NCBI RefSeq assembly: GCF_045679555.1
Contig: NC_092115.1
Coordinates: forward strand, 35,658,728 to 35,722,727
Length of the DNA: 64,000 nucleotides
Source of the DNA: Salvelinus alpinus
Taxonomy: Eukaryota; Chordata; Actinopteri; Salmoniformes; Salmonidae
Direction of reading: 5' to 3'
This document shows, in pieces, positions 10,501 through 24,765 of this stretch (position 1 is the first letter of the stretch; each line of letters begins with the position of its first letter). The translations under genes and the position numbers were made by a program. The notes below the pieces were generated by a model that worked only from the letters and a program-made list of their open reading frames with translations, searched no databases and was not told the origin of the DNA.

Positions 10501-13500
10501 GCACGCCTTATTTGGCAATGGTCTTGGTAAGTATAGTGTGCCAATATATTTTGCATGATGCTTTCTTGAATAGACTATTGAAGTTATACAAAATTCAAAA
10601 GGCAGTAAGTCACATTTCCTTATATGACAAAATTCAACGTTTCATACACATTATGTGCTTTTCCGAAATAGAAAAAATGTAAGCTTTGAGGATTATACAT
10701 TTATATTTGTAGCTACACCATTTTAACAAGAAATAGATGACAATGGTGGTCATGACAACTTGGCTCATAGTTCAATGGTTGTGAGTTATTAAAAAAAAAA
10801 AAAAAACTTTATTTAACTAGGCAAGTCAGTTAATTAAGAACAAATTCTTATTTACAATGACAGCCTAGGAACAGTGGGTTAACTGCCTTGTTCAGGGGCT
10901 TTTTACCTTTTTTTTTTACCTTGTCAGCTCGGGGATTTGATCTAGCATCCTTTTGGTTACTGGCCCAACGCTCTAACCACTACCTGCCACCCCAATCCCA
11001 CATGGGGCAGATATATATTTTTCTCATCATTTTCGTCCCCAGCCCCCACACTTCTAATTGTGAAAACTGATGAAAGCATACCTGTGAGCAGGGCTGGATT
11101 AAGAAATCATAGGTGCTTAGTTTAGTTTTTTTTATAGCTTTTTTAATACCACACAAATGTCCAAAATGAGTGGCTACTCTGACTGACAAACTGAGATCAA
11201 TCTGGTCTTGAATTAAAAAAAAAAAACAATAGCCCAGTCAACGAACCACAGATTGTACATACTAGGAGGAAATACACTACCATTCAAAAGTTTGGGGTCA
11301 CATAGAAATGTCCTTGTTTTTGAAAGAAAAGCATATTTTGTCCATTTAAAATAACATCAACTTGATCAGAAATACAGTGTAGACATTGTTAATGTTGAAT
11401 ATGACTATTGTAGCTGGAAACAGCAGATTTTTAATGGAATATTTACATAGGCGTACAGAGGCCCATTATCAGCAACCATCACTCCTGTGTTCCAATGGCA
11501 CGTTGTGTTAGCTAATCCAAGTTTATCATTTTGAAAGGCTAATTGATCATTAGAAAACAATTTTTCAATTATGTTAGCACAGCTGAAAACTGTAGTGCTG
11601 ATTGAAGAAGCAATAAAACTGGCTTTCTTTAGACTAGTTGAGTATCTGAAGCATCAGCCTTTGTGGGTTCGATTACAGGCTCAAAATGGCAGAAACAAAT
11701 AACTTTCTTCTGAAACTTGTCAGTCTATTTTTGTTCTGATAAATGAAGGCTATCCCATGCGAGAAATTGCTAAGAAACTGAAGATCTCGTACAACGCTGT
11801 GTACTACTTTTTTCACAGAACAGCGCAAACTGGCCCTAACCAGAATAGAGAGAGGAGTGGGAGGCCCCGGTGCACAACTGAGCAAGAGGACAATGGGCCT
11901 CTGTACGCATATGTAGATATTCCATTAAAATCAGCTGTTTCCAACTACAATAGTCATTTACAACATTAACAATGTCTACACTGTATTTCTGATCAATTTG
12001 ATGTTATTTAAATGGTCAAAAAATGTGCTTTTCTTTCAAAAACAAGGACATTTCTAAGTGACCCCAAACCTTTGAACAGTAGTATATTTATATATTCTTA
12101 TTCCATTCCTTTACTTAGATTTGTGTGTATTAGGTATTTGTTGTGGAATTGTTAGATATTACTTGTTAGATATTGCAGCAGTGTCGGAACTAGAAGCACA
12201 AGCATTTCACTAAACTCGCAATAACATCTGCTAACCATTTGTATGTGACCAATAAAATTTGATATACACAAGAAACTGTTGAGCGTGAAAAACACAGCAG
12301 CGTTGCAGTTCTTGACACAAACCGGTGCGCCTGGCACCTACTATCATACCTGTTCAAAGGCGCTTAAGTCTTTTCTCTTAACCATTCACCCGCTGTATGG
12401 CACACATACACAATCCATGTCTCAATTGTCTCGAGGCTTAAACATCCTTCTTTAACCTGTCTCCTCCCCTTCATCTACACTGATTGAAGTGGATTTAACA
12501 AGTGACATAAATAAGGGATCAGAGCTTTCACCTGGATTCACCTGGTCAGTCTGTCATGGAAGGAGCAGGTGTTTTTTAATGTTTTGTACGCTCCGTGTAG
12601 TCTAGCACCCTAACAGCAAGTAGTCTATATAACCTGTACAGCAGGCAGATTTCTAGAACCATACAGCAGGTAGTCTAGCACCTTTACAGCAGGTAATCTA
12701 GAACCTGTACAGCAGGCAGTCTGGAACCTGTCCAGGCTGAAGCCAATCGACAAATCTCTGTGTCCCTGTAACAATCTTCTTCAGCCATGAGAACCTGCTG
12801 CTGCTGCAGGAGACCAATGCTGTGCGGGAAGAGCTGCATGAGTACCGAAAGGCAGGAGGTGGAACCATCGTAGAAAACACTACCCAGGGTATCGCCCGGG
12901 ATCTGCCCTGCCTCAAACAGCTGTCCAAGGATACGGGCGTCCACATCATAGGAGGGGCGGGGTACTATGTGGACGCCACCCACTCTGAGGCCACCAGGAA
13001 GATGACCGTGGAGAAGGTGGGGGAAGTTTATGGTAGTTTGTGTCTGTGTGAAGGTATACTGGCTCATTTGTAGAAGCCCTGTCTCAGTCAAATGTACCCA
13101 AGTGGCTTTGGTCAGCTGTCTCCCACCTGAGGGAGCTATGGCCAGTTTGTGTCCATTCTCTGCCACTACTTCCTCTGACTAACACCCTACTTCTCTCTCC
13201 AGCTCACAGACATCATCATCAGTGAGGTTCTCCACGGGGCGGATGGGACCGAGATCCGCTGCGGTGTGATTGGAGAGATCGGCTGCAGCTGGCCAATCAC
13301 GGACAGCGAGAAGAAAGTGCTGCAGGCCACTGCACACGCTCAGACCGAGCTGGGCTGCCCAGTCATCATCCACCCAGGACGGAACCCTGGTGCACCGGCT
13401 GAGATAGTCCGTCTCCTGCAGGAAGCTGGAGGTGACATCAGCAAGACCGTTATGTCACACCTGGATAGGTGAGAGCTTTCATTCAGGGCCCAGAGTGGAC

Positions 13501-16500
13501 TGGAGGGGTGGCAGGACTTTTTTTCCCCTGGTCAGTCACATGGTCAGGAAAAAGTCAGAGGCCTACATGGGTTTATAATATAGTATAAACAATTATACTT
13601 ATAAAGCAAGCTTCTACAGTGCATTCGGAAAGTATTCAGACCCATTGACTTTTTCCACATTTTGTTACGTTACAAAGCAACAAAAAAAAAGTTTAATATC
13701 ACATTTTCATAAGTATTGAGATTCTTTACTCAGTTCTTTGTTGAAGCACCTTTGTCAGCGATTACAGCCTCGAACCGTCTTTGTTATGACGCTACAAGCT
13801 TGGCACACCTGTATTTGGAGAGTTTCTCCCATTCTTCTCTGCAGATCCTCTCAAGCTCTTGTCCCGAAGCCACTCCTGCGTTGTCTTGGCTGTGTGCTTA
13901 GTGAGTGACTTCTGTCTGGCCACTCTACCATAAAGGCCTGATTGGTGGAGTGTCCTTTTGGAAGGTTCTCCCATCTCCACAGAGGAACTCGGGAACTCTG
14001 TCACAGTGACCATCGGGTTCTTGGTCACCTCCCTGACCAAGGCCCTTTTCCCCGATTACTCAGTTTGGCCGGGCGGCCAGCTCTAGGAAGAGTCTTGGTG
14101 GTTCCAAATCCATTTAATAATGATGGAGGCCACTGTGTTCTTGGGCAGCTTCAATGCTACAGAAATGTTTTGGTACCCTTCCCCAGATCTGTGCCTCGAC
14201 ACAATCCTGTCTCGGAGCTCTACGGACAATTCCTTGGATCTCACGGCTTGGTTTTTGCTCTGACATGCACTGTCAACTGTGGGATAGACGCGTGTGTCTT
14301 TCCAAATCATGTCCAATCAATTGAATTTACCACAGGTGGACTCTAATGAAGTTGTAGAAACATCTCAAGGATGATCAATGGAAACAAGATGCACCTAAGT
14401 TAAATTTCAAGTCTCATAGCAAAGTGTTTGAATACTTCTAAGGTATTTCTGTTTCTAATTTGTTATACATTTGTAAACATTTCTAAACCTGTTTTCGCTT
14501 TGTCATTTTGGGGTATTGTGTGTAGATTAGATTTAAAAATAAATCTATGTTAGAATAAGGCTAACAAAATGTGGAAAAAGTGAAGGGGTCTGAATACTTT
14601 CCGAATACACTGTAATTGTTCAGGAATGTGTTAAGGCGTATTGTGGAGAATTTTAATCTGCTGATGCCTCAAAGATAGCTTCAGTGATGAGTGACTAAAT
14701 TATTCATGGTTTTTTTCCTAACACAGGACCATATTTGACAATGGAGAGCTGCTGGAGTTTGCAAAGATGGGGAGTTACCTGGAATACGACCTGTTTGGAA
14801 CAGAGATGCTGAACTATGCCTATAACCTGGAGGTGGACATGCCCAGTGACAGCCAGAGAGTCAAGGCGTGAGTGCTCTTTGCTACCAAACTACCTACTAG
14901 ACAACTGCAGCTAAACTAGGTCAATTTGGTTGTCTGTATCTACTTCACGATACTTTACCAAGCGTAAAAAGTTAAATAATGCCCATGGATCTCTTTTGGT
15001 GTGTGTGTGTGCATCAAATCAAACCTTATTTGTCACATGCGCCAAATACAACAGGTGTAGACCTTACCGTGAAATGCTTACTTACAAGCCCTTAACCAAC
15101 AATGCAGTTCAAGAAGGAGTTAAGAAAATTTATACCAAATAAACTAAAGTTAAAAAAATTATAAAAAGTAACACAATAAAATAACAATAACGCGGCTATA
15201 TACACAGGATACCGGTACCGAGTAAATTTTCCGGGGGTACAGGTTAGTCGAGGTAATTTGTACATGTAGGTAGGGGTCAAGTGACTATGCATAGATAGTA
15301 AACAGCGAGTAGCAGCAGTGTAAAAACAAATGGGGGGGGGGGGGGGGCAATCTGAATAGTCAGGGATGCCATTTGATTAATTGTTCATCATTCTTATGGC
15401 TTGGGGGGTAGAAGCTGGACCTAGACTTGGCGCTCCGGTACTGCTTGCCGTGTGGTAGCAGAGAGAACAGTCTATGACTTGGGTGACTGGAGTCTTTGAC
15501 AATTTTTTTTACTTTCCTCTGACACCGCCTAGTAAATAGGTCCTGGATGGCAGGAAGCTTGGCCCCAGTGATGTACTGGGCCGTTCGCACTACCCTCTGT
15601 AGCTCCTTACGGTCAGATGCCGAGCAGTTGCCATACCAGGCGGTGATGCAACCAGTCAGGATGCTCTCGATGGTGCAGCTGTAGACATTTTTGAGGATCT
15701 GGGGACCATTGCCAAATCTTTTCAGTCTCCTGAGGGGGAAAAGGTGTTGTTGTGCCCTCTTCACAACTGTCTTGTTGTGTTTGGACCATGATAGATCTAT
15801 GGTGATGTGAACACCAAGGAACTTAACTCTCCCTGTTGATGTTAATGGGGGCCTGTTCGTACCGTCTTTTCCTGTAGTCCACGATCATCTCCTTTGTCTT
15901 GAACACATTGAGGGAGAGGTTGTTGTCCTGGCACCACACTGCCAGGTCTCTGACCTCCTCCCTATAGGCTTTCTCATCGTTGTCGGTAATCAGGCCTACC
16001 ACTGTTGTGTCATCAGCAAACACGTTGGAGTCGTGTTTGGCCACGCAGTCATGGGTGAACAGGGAGTACAGGATGGGACTAAGCACTCACCCCTGAGGTG
16101 CCCCAGTGTTGAGGATGAGCGTGGCAGATGTGTTGTTGCCTACTCTTACTACCTGGGGGTGGCCAGTCAGGAAGTCCAGGATCCAGTTGCAGAGGGAGGT
16201 GTTTAGTCCCAGGGTTCTTAGCTTAGTGATGAGCTTTGTGGACACTATGGTGTTGAACGCTGAGCTGTAGTCAATTAACCACGTTCTCACATAGGTGTTC
16301 CTTTTGTCCAGGTGGTGTGGAGTGCTGTCCAAGGACAGTGTGGTGTGCGATTTAGGTTGCGTCATCTGTGGATTTGTTGTCGCGGTATGCGAATTGGAGT
16401 GGGTCTAGGGTATCTGGGATGATGCTGTTAATGTGAGCCATTTCAAAGCACTTCATGGCTACCGACGTGAGTGCTACTGGGCAGCTCGCGGCTGGGTTTC

Positions 16501-19331
16501 CCTTTGTAGTCTGTAATAGTTTACAAGTCCTGCCACGTCCTACGAGCGTCAGAGCCGGTGTAGTAGGATTCAATCTTAATCCTGTATTGACACTTTGCCT
16601 GTTTGATGGTTCGTTTGAGGGCATAGCGGGATTTCTTGTAAGCGTCCGGATTAGTGTCCCACTCCTTGAAAGCGGCAGCTCTAGCCTTTAGCTTGATGCG
16701 GATGTTACCTGTAATCCATGGCTTCTGGTTGAGATATGTATGTACTGTCACTGTCGGGACAACGTTGTCGATGCACTTATTGATGGTATACTCCTCAATG
16801 CCATTGGATTAATCCCGGAACATTTTCCAGTCAGTGCTACCAGAACAGTCCTGTAGTGTAGCATCCGCGTCATCTGACCACTTCCGTATTGAGCGAGTCA
16901 CTGGTACTTCCTGCTTTACATTTACATTTACATTTAAGTCATTTAGCAGACGCTCTTATCCAGAGCGACTTACAAATTGGTGCATTCACCTTATGACATC
17001 CAGTGGAACAGCCACTTTACAATAGTGCATCTAAATCTTTTAAGGGGGGGGGGGGGGGGGGGGTCAGAAGGATTACTTTATCCTATCCTAGGTATTCCTT
17101 AAAGAGGTGGGGTTTCAGGTGTCTCCGGAAGGTGGTGATTGACTCCGCTGTCCTGGCGTCGTGAGGGAGTTTGTTCCACCATTGGGGGGCCAGAGCAGCG
17201 AACAGTTTTGACTGGGCTGAGCGGGAACTGTACTTCCTCAGTGATAGGGAGGCGAGCAGGCCAGAGGTGGATGAACGCAGTGCCCTTGTTTGGGTGTAGG
17301 GCCTGATCAGAGCCTGAAGGTACTGAGGTGCCGTTCCCCTCACAGCTCCGTAGGCAAGCACCATGGTCTTGTAGCGGATGCGAGCTTCAACTGGAAGCCA
17401 GTGGAGAGAGCGGAGGAGCGGGGTGACGTGAGAGAACTTGGGAAGGTTGAACACCAGACGGGCTGCGGCGTTCTGGATGAGTTGTAGGGGTTTAATGGCA
17501 CAGGCAGGGAGCCCAGCCAACAGCGAGTTGCAGTAATCCAGACGGGAGATGACAAGTGCCTGGATTAGGACCTGCGCCGCTTCCTGTGTGAGGCAGGGTC
17601 GTACTCTGCGGATGTTGTAGAGCATGAACCTACAGGAACGGGTCACCGCCTTGATGTGAGTTGAGAACGACAGGGTGTTGTCCAGGATCACGCCAAGGTT
17701 CTTAGCGCTCTGGGAGGAGGACACAATGGAGTTGTCAACCGTGATGGCGAGATCATGGAACGGGCAGTCCTTCCCCGGGAGGAAGAGCAGCTCCGTCTTG
17801 CCGAGGTTCAGCTTGAGGTGGTGATCCGTCATCCACACTGATATGTCTGCCAGACATGCAGAGATGCGATTCGCCACCTGGTCATCAGAAGGGGGAAAGG
17901 AGAAGATTAATTGTGTGTCGTCTGCATAGCAATGATAGGAGAGACCATGTGAGGTTATGACAGAGCCAAGTGACTTGGTGTATAGCGAGAATAGGAGAGG
18001 GCCTAGAACAGAGCCCTGGGGGACACCAGTGGTGAGAGCACGTGGTGAGGAGACAGATTCTCGCCACGCCACCTGGTAGGAGCGACCTGTCAGGTAGGAC
18101 GCAATCCAAGCGTGGGCCGCGCCGGAGATGCCCAACTCGGAGAGGGTGGAGAGGAGGATCTGATGGTTCACAGTATCGAAGGCAGCCGATAGGTCTAGAA
18201 GGATGAGAGCAGAGGAGAGAGAGTTAGCTTTAGCAGTGCGGAGCGCCTCCGTGATACAGAGAAGAGCAGTCTCAGTTGAATGACTAGTCTTGAAACCTGA
18301 CTGATTTGGATCAAGAAGGTCATTCTGAGAGAGATAGCAGGAATTTAGTTTTAGTTTTTCCTTGTAAGCAGGAATTAGGAGGATAGAATTATGGTCACTT
18401 TACCAGATGGAGGGCGAAGGAGAGCTTTGTATGCGTCTCTGTGTGGAGTAAAGGTGGTCCAGAGTTTATTTTTTTGATTTTTTTCCTCAGGTTGCACATG
18501 CTGGTGGAAATGAGGTAAAACGGATTTAAGTTTGCCTGCATTAAAGTCCCTGCATTAAAGTTTGCTAATGGCCTTATACAGCTGGTTGAGTGCTGTCTTA
18601 GTGCCAGCATCGGTTTGTGGTGGTGAATAGACAGCTACGAATAATATAAATGAGAACTCTGTTGGTAGATAGTGTCGTCTACAGCTTATCATGAGGTACT
18701 CTACCTCAGGCGAGTAATACCTCGAGACTTCTTTAATATTAGACATCGCCCACCAGATGTTATTGACAAAAAGACACACCCCCCTGCCCCTCGTCTTACC
18801 AGACGTAGCTTCTCTGTCCTGCCGATGCAGGGAAAATCCCGCCAGCTCTATATTATCCGTGTCGCCGTTCAGCCACGACTCGATTAAACATAAGATATTA
18901 CAGTTTTTAATGTCCCGTTTGTAGGATAGTCTTGATCGTATTTTATCCATTTTGTTTTCCAATGATTGCACATTGGCCAATAGAACGGATGGTAGTGGAG
19001 GTTGACTCACTCACCTACGAATTCTCCGAAGGCAGCCCGACATTCGCCCCCTTTTTCTCCGTCTTTTCTTTACGCAAATGACAGTGATTTGGGCCCGTTC
19101 CCGAGAAAGCGGTGTATCTTTCATGTCAGACTCATTAAAGAAAAACATCTTTGTCCAGTTCGAGGTGAGTAATCGCTGCTCTGATGTCCAGAAGTTATTT
19201 TTGGTCATAAGAGACGGTAGCAGCAACATTATGTACAAAATAAGTTACAAACAATGCGAAAAAACTAACAAAATAGCACAGTTGGTTAGAAGCCCGTAAA
19301 ACGGCAGCCATCAACTCCAGCGCCATTAGAC

Positions 19332-19372
<41 letters not shown>

Positions 19373-19620
19373 TGTGTGCGCCTGTGCCTGTGTCTCCCAC
19401 CCTCTCTAGCTTGGCGTTCCTGGTCCAGGAGGGATATGAGGACAACCTTGTCATTGCCCACGACATCCACACCAAGAACCGTCTCACCAAGTACGGAGGG
19501 CACGGCTACTCACACATACTGAAGAACATCGTGCCCAAGATGCTGGGGAGAGGGATCAACCAGACCCAGGTGGACAAGATCCTCATAGACAACCCCAAAC
19601 GCTGGCTCACATTCAAATGA
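4502..19620 (+). CDS. pter: Phosphotriesterase-related protein (five coding exons)
   Basis: Amidohydrolase-fold metal enzyme; mammalian PTER has been reported to hydrolyse N-acetyltaurine in the cytosol. Coding exons: 4534-4733, 12785-13016, 13203-13468, 14727-14867, 19410-19620. All introns are GT-AG, phases agree, and the joined frame is 1050 nt, 349 residues plus TGA, the usual family length. Metal-site motifs are present: 'THEHLTM' (HxH, exon 1), 'GEIGCSWP' (bridging Glu, exon 3), 'VIIHPGR' and 'SHLDR' (His ligands, exon 3), 'AHDIHTK' (Asp, exon 5). The ATG at 4534 is the only one opening this frame; an acceptor at 4500-4501 puts 32 bases of 5' UTR on the same exon, so an upstream non-coding exon is expected. 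Introns 1, 3 and 4 are largely transposons. No defect is seen. Position next to c1ql3 matches the human order. Confidence 0.95.
4785..5651. repeat. Dispersed repeat carrying a 45-bp minisatellite
   Basis: Sequence in pter intron 1 into which the LINE at 5652 inserted; its continuation is at 9835-9905. Parts of the two sides are mutually inverted (around 5169-5240, 'tttctgaacacttct', and the complement of 9835-9900), so the host is itself a palindromic dispersed element. It resembles a repeat common in salmonid genomes; I cannot name the family. Confidence 0.5.
5308..5623. repeat. 45-bp tandem repeat, seven copies
   Basis: Seven near-identical copies of a 45-base unit that starts gttattgataatggtgagag and ends ttgttgtagcctct. 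Only the last copy differs clearly (ggtaggagg for ggtgagagg). Because 45 is a multiple of three and the unit lacks stops in at least one frame on each strand, it yields long spurious ORFs on both strands. Confidence 0.95.
5924..7340 (+). pseudogene. LINE ORF2 remnant: endonuclease and start of RT
   Basis: Broken ORF of the LINE at 5652-9834. The apurinic-endonuclease-like domain is readable at about 6001-6500, with the metal-binding Glu in 'TEMW' and the 'GDFNAG' motif, but needs a frame change near 6215. A second frame at 6688-7340 carries the linker and '[13 protein letters not shown]', which leads into RT block 1, and is then cut by the insertion at 7348. Not functional. Confidence 0.8.
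7348..8214 (-). mobile_element. 5'-truncated retroposon inserted into the LINE
   Basis: A 867-base insertion flanked by the 9-base duplication caactgtca (7339-7347 and 8215-8223). Its right-hand end in its own orientation is a (tttga)n-type tail, seen on the + strand as aaatcaaatcaaatg. It lacks a real ORF; frames across it merely fuse with the LINE. The body (aggaaaaactccctagaaag, ctaggaagaaacctagagag) is the same family as 8515-8798, in the opposite direction. Confidence 0.8.
8224..9480 (+). pseudogene. LINE reverse transcriptase remnant
   Basis: Continuation of the RT of the LINE at 5652-9834 on the far side of the first insertion, in several frames: '[19 protein letters not shown]' at about 8320, the PQG block near 8980 ('LNTGAPQG' style), and the C-terminal 'CTIESILTG' block near 9180. 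Interrupted again at 8515-8798 and missing the region after the YADD block. Not functional. Confidence 0.75.
8515..8798 (+). mobile_element. Second short retroposon insertion, inverted relative to 7348-8214
   Basis: About 284 bases that are the reverse complement of roughly 7348-7640, ending in an acttgatttgatttgatttg tail. It sits between the LINE words 'acctatgtgagaat' and 'ctgttcattgac', which are adjacent in the intact family. Another 5'-truncated copy of the same retroposon, inserted independently and in the opposite orientation. Confidence 0.75.
9920..10108. repeat. 27-bp tandem repeat, seven copies
   Basis: Seven copies of a 27-base unit, ttactccagtcatagggctc then tataaaa, virtually identical to each other. 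The minus-strand frame reads a nine-residue repeat (FIEPYDWSN) but has no gene context. Lies in pter intron 1, beside the LINE. Confidence 0.95.
10110..10795. other. pter intron 1 sequence, nothing recognised
   Basis: AT-rich intron sequence after the 27-base array. A 102-codon open frame at 10374-10682 has no recognisable domain and no support as an exon. Confidence 0.4.
10796..10995 (-). mobile_element. tRNA-derived SINE
   Basis: On the minus strand the head reads like a tRNA, with a box A-like 'tagtggttagagcgttggg' and a degenerate box B 'gatcaaatccc'. The body follows and the tail 'gacttgcctagttaaataaa' ends in a T/A homopolymer at 10791-10806. The tail matches the LINE ends at 1105-1150 and 3080-3146. 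Confidence 0.75.
11275..12084. mobile_element. Non-autonomous Tc1-like transposon
   Basis: Terminal inverted repeats: cactaccattcaaaagtttg at the left, and the complementary 'caaacctttgaacagtagta' at the right, flanked by TA. Length about 810 bases, half of a full Tc1. A fragment at 11757-11900 encodes '[18 protein letters not shown]', a helix-turn-helix of the Tc1 transposase N-terminus, with 'RSGRPR' after it. The DDE catalytic domain is absent, so it can at most be moved in trans. Lies in pter intron 1. Confidence 0.85.
12410..12735. repeat. Dispersed repeat plus 24-27-bp imperfect tandem array
   Basis: About 12410-12600 matches a repeat I recall as common in salmonid DNA ('cctccccttcatctacactg', ending 'atgttttgtacgctccgtgt'). 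From about 12610 to 12735 there are four or five degenerate copies of a word like 'acagcaggtagtctagaacc'. Both lie directly before pter exon 2; its polypyrimidine tract and acceptor (12783-12784) are outside the array. Confidence 0.5.
13617..14612 (-). mobile_element. Internally deleted Tc1-like transposon
   Basis: Ends are inverted repeats starting cagtgcattcggaaagtatt (left) and ending ctttccgaatacactg (right), with TA at 13615-13616 and 14613-14614. At 996 bases it is about 600 shorter than an autonomous Tc1. Minus-strand pieces of transposase persist (14083-14316 '[20 protein letters not shown]', the helix-turn-helix; 13792-14040 'MVREVTKNP', '[13 protein letters not shown]'), in different frames. 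The D,D,E domain is lost. It occupies most of pter intron 3 (13469-14726). Confidence 0.9.
15360..16751 (-). pseudogene. LINE reverse transcriptase remnant
   Basis: RT half of the LINE at 15013-19328. Blocks in order on the minus strand: linker with '[16 protein letters not shown]' (about 16700), '[13 protein letters not shown]' (16460), '[12 protein letters not shown]' (16270, first catalytic Asp), 'NTGAPQG' (16090), 'FADDTTVV' (16015), then '[16 protein letters not shown]' (15750) and the C-terminal domain. The frame changes at least four times and a segment around 16500 is lost. No product is expected. Confidence 0.8.
16916..18350 (-). mobile_element. 5'-truncated L2-type LINE nested in the LINE at 15013-19328
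   Basis: The 3' end, seen on the + strand, is a tttacatttacatttacatt tail followed by 'aagtcatttagcagacgctc', the widespread fish L2 end. A G-run of about 17 bases (17046-17062) follows. The insertion separates 'cttcctgct' from 'ttagtttttccttgtaagca', which are joined in the sister copy at about 62390-62410. It is younger than its host LINE. Confidence 0.85.
17083..18345 (-). pseudogene. L2 LINE reverse transcriptase, N-terminally truncated but open
   Basis: An open frame of 362 codons from its first Met (18171), and open further upstream to the insertion boundary, where '[20 protein letters not shown]' carries the first catalytic Asp. Then '[15 protein letters not shown]', '[12 protein letters not shown]' (catalytic Asp pair), '[10 protein letters not shown]', and the C-terminal domain '[12 protein letters not shown]' and '[12 protein letters not shown]'. 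No stop or frameshift up to the natural end near 17083. Only the 5' truncation (no endonuclease) disables it, so the insertion is probably recent. Confidence 0.85.
18555..19010 (-). pseudogene. LINE endonuclease remnant
   Basis: APE-like endonuclease N-terminus of the LINE at 15013-19328: '[14 protein letters not shown]', '[18 protein letters not shown]' (metal-binding Glu), '[10 protein letters not shown]', '[12 protein letters not shown]', 'VAVYSPP'. The frame is lost near 18555, before the 'GDFNAG' motif seen in the sister copies. The 5' leader with 'KRRRKRGR' lies at 19011-19090 in another frame. Confidence 0.8.
19333..19385. repeat. (TG)n microsatellite before pter exon 5
   Basis: About 36 bases of uninterrupted tg repeats followed by interrupted tgcgcg words, ending some 25 bases before the exon 5 acceptor at 19408-19409. 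Its partner on the other side of the LINE is the short tg run at 14997-15012. Confidence 0.9.
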
Positions 19621-21468
19621 AGGATCAGAATCAGATCACCCAGAATATAGAAAGGCTGCTCCATAGGCCTTTATCCTTTGCAACAGCTACTGAACTCAGA
19701 GTAAAAAAAAAAATAAAAAAAAAAAAGGGTTTAGAAATGTTTTATTACTTGCAAATTTCCAAATGCAATTGACCTCAGAAGTTGACACTTTATTCTTGCT
19801 ACTTGTCTATGATTTACTGAATTAAAGTGTGCTATTGAGAGGTAAACAAGGAAAAAACCTTGGATTGAACACTAACAACATTCTGATAGCTGAGTGAGGA
19901 GTAATGTTAAATCAAATATTTTTATTTGTCACACAATACTAGCCATGACTGAATCAAAGCTTCAATTAATGTTTGTGATTAATAATTAATACTGTAAGCA
20001 AATAAATTAAACCATCCAGTTAGAAAATAAGTCGTAGACTAAATCTAAATGTGGTGCCAATATACACAGAAACCAAATGTCATTTAACAAGACAAAGCGA
20101 CAGTTTCTGCCCCAAACAAACTCAAGGACATGGACTGCACATCGTCTGCACCTGGTGCTCTACTCATAAATATGGTGCTTTCCGTTCTGACTAGTTTTAG
20201 TGAAAGCCATAGGAGCTTTGTTTGTAGTAATGACATTTAACAAAGATTCTTTGTGAAAAGTAGTAACATTGTTCCCGTTTAGATTTAATTTTTTTATTGC
20301 TAAAAGATATTGGGGTACCAAAAGTTTTCTTTATTAGTATGCTTGTTAGATGAGTTTTCGTGATGTCACACTGTGACTGGGTGGCTATAGGAGGGGATCT
20401 GGTTGGCTTGTAGGTTGTGATGTCACCCAATGGGTTCCTATGGGAGGGAGCTGGTTGGCTGGTAGGTCATCCTGAAGGACATGGTCTTCCCTTCTGAGAA
20501 CAGGTGGCATCACAGAGGGACTTCACCACATGAGCAACAGCATCACAGCAGACAATACATAACCATTATGTCACTTTAAGACAGTGTGTGATAGGATTTA
20601 AAAAGTCAGGGAGTAGGAGTGTCTCTTTTTTTTCTGATACTTCACCAAATCGAACATCATGGTAGCCTGCCATTCTAGAGGAAAATGTGACCCAGGAATA
20701 TTTTCTTACCATTTTTAACGCTCTGCTAAAATTAGAACTGACCTGTTGATTTTTTACATGAATACTGTACCAAAGTCATTAAAATTGGTTTTGATTTATT
20801 TTCTCTAGTGGCATGTTTTTCTTCCATCTAATGAATCATTTCCATTTCAAATACTGGCTGTAGGCCTAATTAATGTTAGTGAAGTAGCACTTAATTCATT
20901 TCCCAGGAAAAGGTTGAATTGGACTGTGTATGATGATAATGATAGCTCTTTTACACGAATGCAGTAGTCTGATAAAGCAGTAGGAATAGATCAGCACTGC
21001 AGTAGGATGCAGATAGAAACACACCAAACGTTACTTCATACAGTGTAGTTTTAATCACCTCTGAGTATTATATCCTACTCTATAGACTAACGTGAACTGA
21101 GATGCGTTACAAGACCAATTGAAATGAATTGATTAGTTGACCCAATGTCAAAAGCCATGAACAGCAATGAAGCATTAACACCATTCCTGTTTAACCTGCA
21201 TTAATATTGGCTTATACACATGAAACGCTCACTCATCACCTTCCTTGTTTCCACGTGTCCAAGTTTCTGTATTGGACATTGTATAATTTGGAGATTTTAT
21301 GCACAAAACTAAACGTCCATTTTAATGTTAATTTAAAGGTTCACTTCTGTGTCAAGGTCCCCCAGTTTCTCTGTAACCACCTGTCTTCCAAACGACAGCG
21401 GGTTAACCAATCTAAACGAGAGAATATAGCAGATGAAGGGAATAGCCTAGCGTAGAATAGATGATCTG
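19621..21468. other. pter 3' untranslated region and intergenic space
   Basis: Follows the pter stop. An AATAAA at 20001-20006 and an A-rich stretch at 19700-19727 are possible polyadenylation signals. Around 20380-20470 a roughly 55-base motif is duplicated ('ggctataggaggggatctgg' and 'cctatgggagggagctggtt'). No exon or known transposon is recognised. Confidence 0.45.
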
Positions 21469-23276
<1,808 letters not shown>

Positions 23277-23389
23277 CCTTCTCCTGAGTGGACGGTCTTC
23301 CAGTCTGCTTCTGGACTAAATTTTGGTGGATGACAGGGATCGCTTGGTGCTGCCAGTGCACTTTAAAACTTCTCTGCGCACAGATCTCG

Positions 23390-24765
<1,376 letters not shown>

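Larger units (their letters stand above)
15013..19328 (-). mobile_element. Near full-length LINE in pter intron 4, split by a nested L2 LINE
   Basis: Same family as 5652-9834, reverse orientation. The 3' end is at 15013 (complement of a ttgatttgatg tail). The 5' end is near 19328, where the complement reads 'ggcgctggagttgatggctg'. (TG)n sequence stands on both sides (14997-15012 and 19333-19368), suggesting insertion in a TG microsatellite. Endonuclease frame 18555-19010 ('[10 protein letters not shown]', '[10 protein letters not shown]'); RT pieces at 16521-16751, 16352-16624, 16087-16365, 15823-16086 ('[11 protein letters not shown]', the Asp-Asp box) and 15360-15764 ('[14 protein letters not shown]'). 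Frameshifts and stops throughout; not functional. Confidence 0.85.

Noticed and set aside
12684-13166. 160-codon minus-strand ORF
   Set aside because: Shadow of pter exon 2 on the opposite strand.
13942-14346. 134-codon + strand ORF
   Set aside because: Antisense of the degraded Tc1 transposase at 13617-14612.
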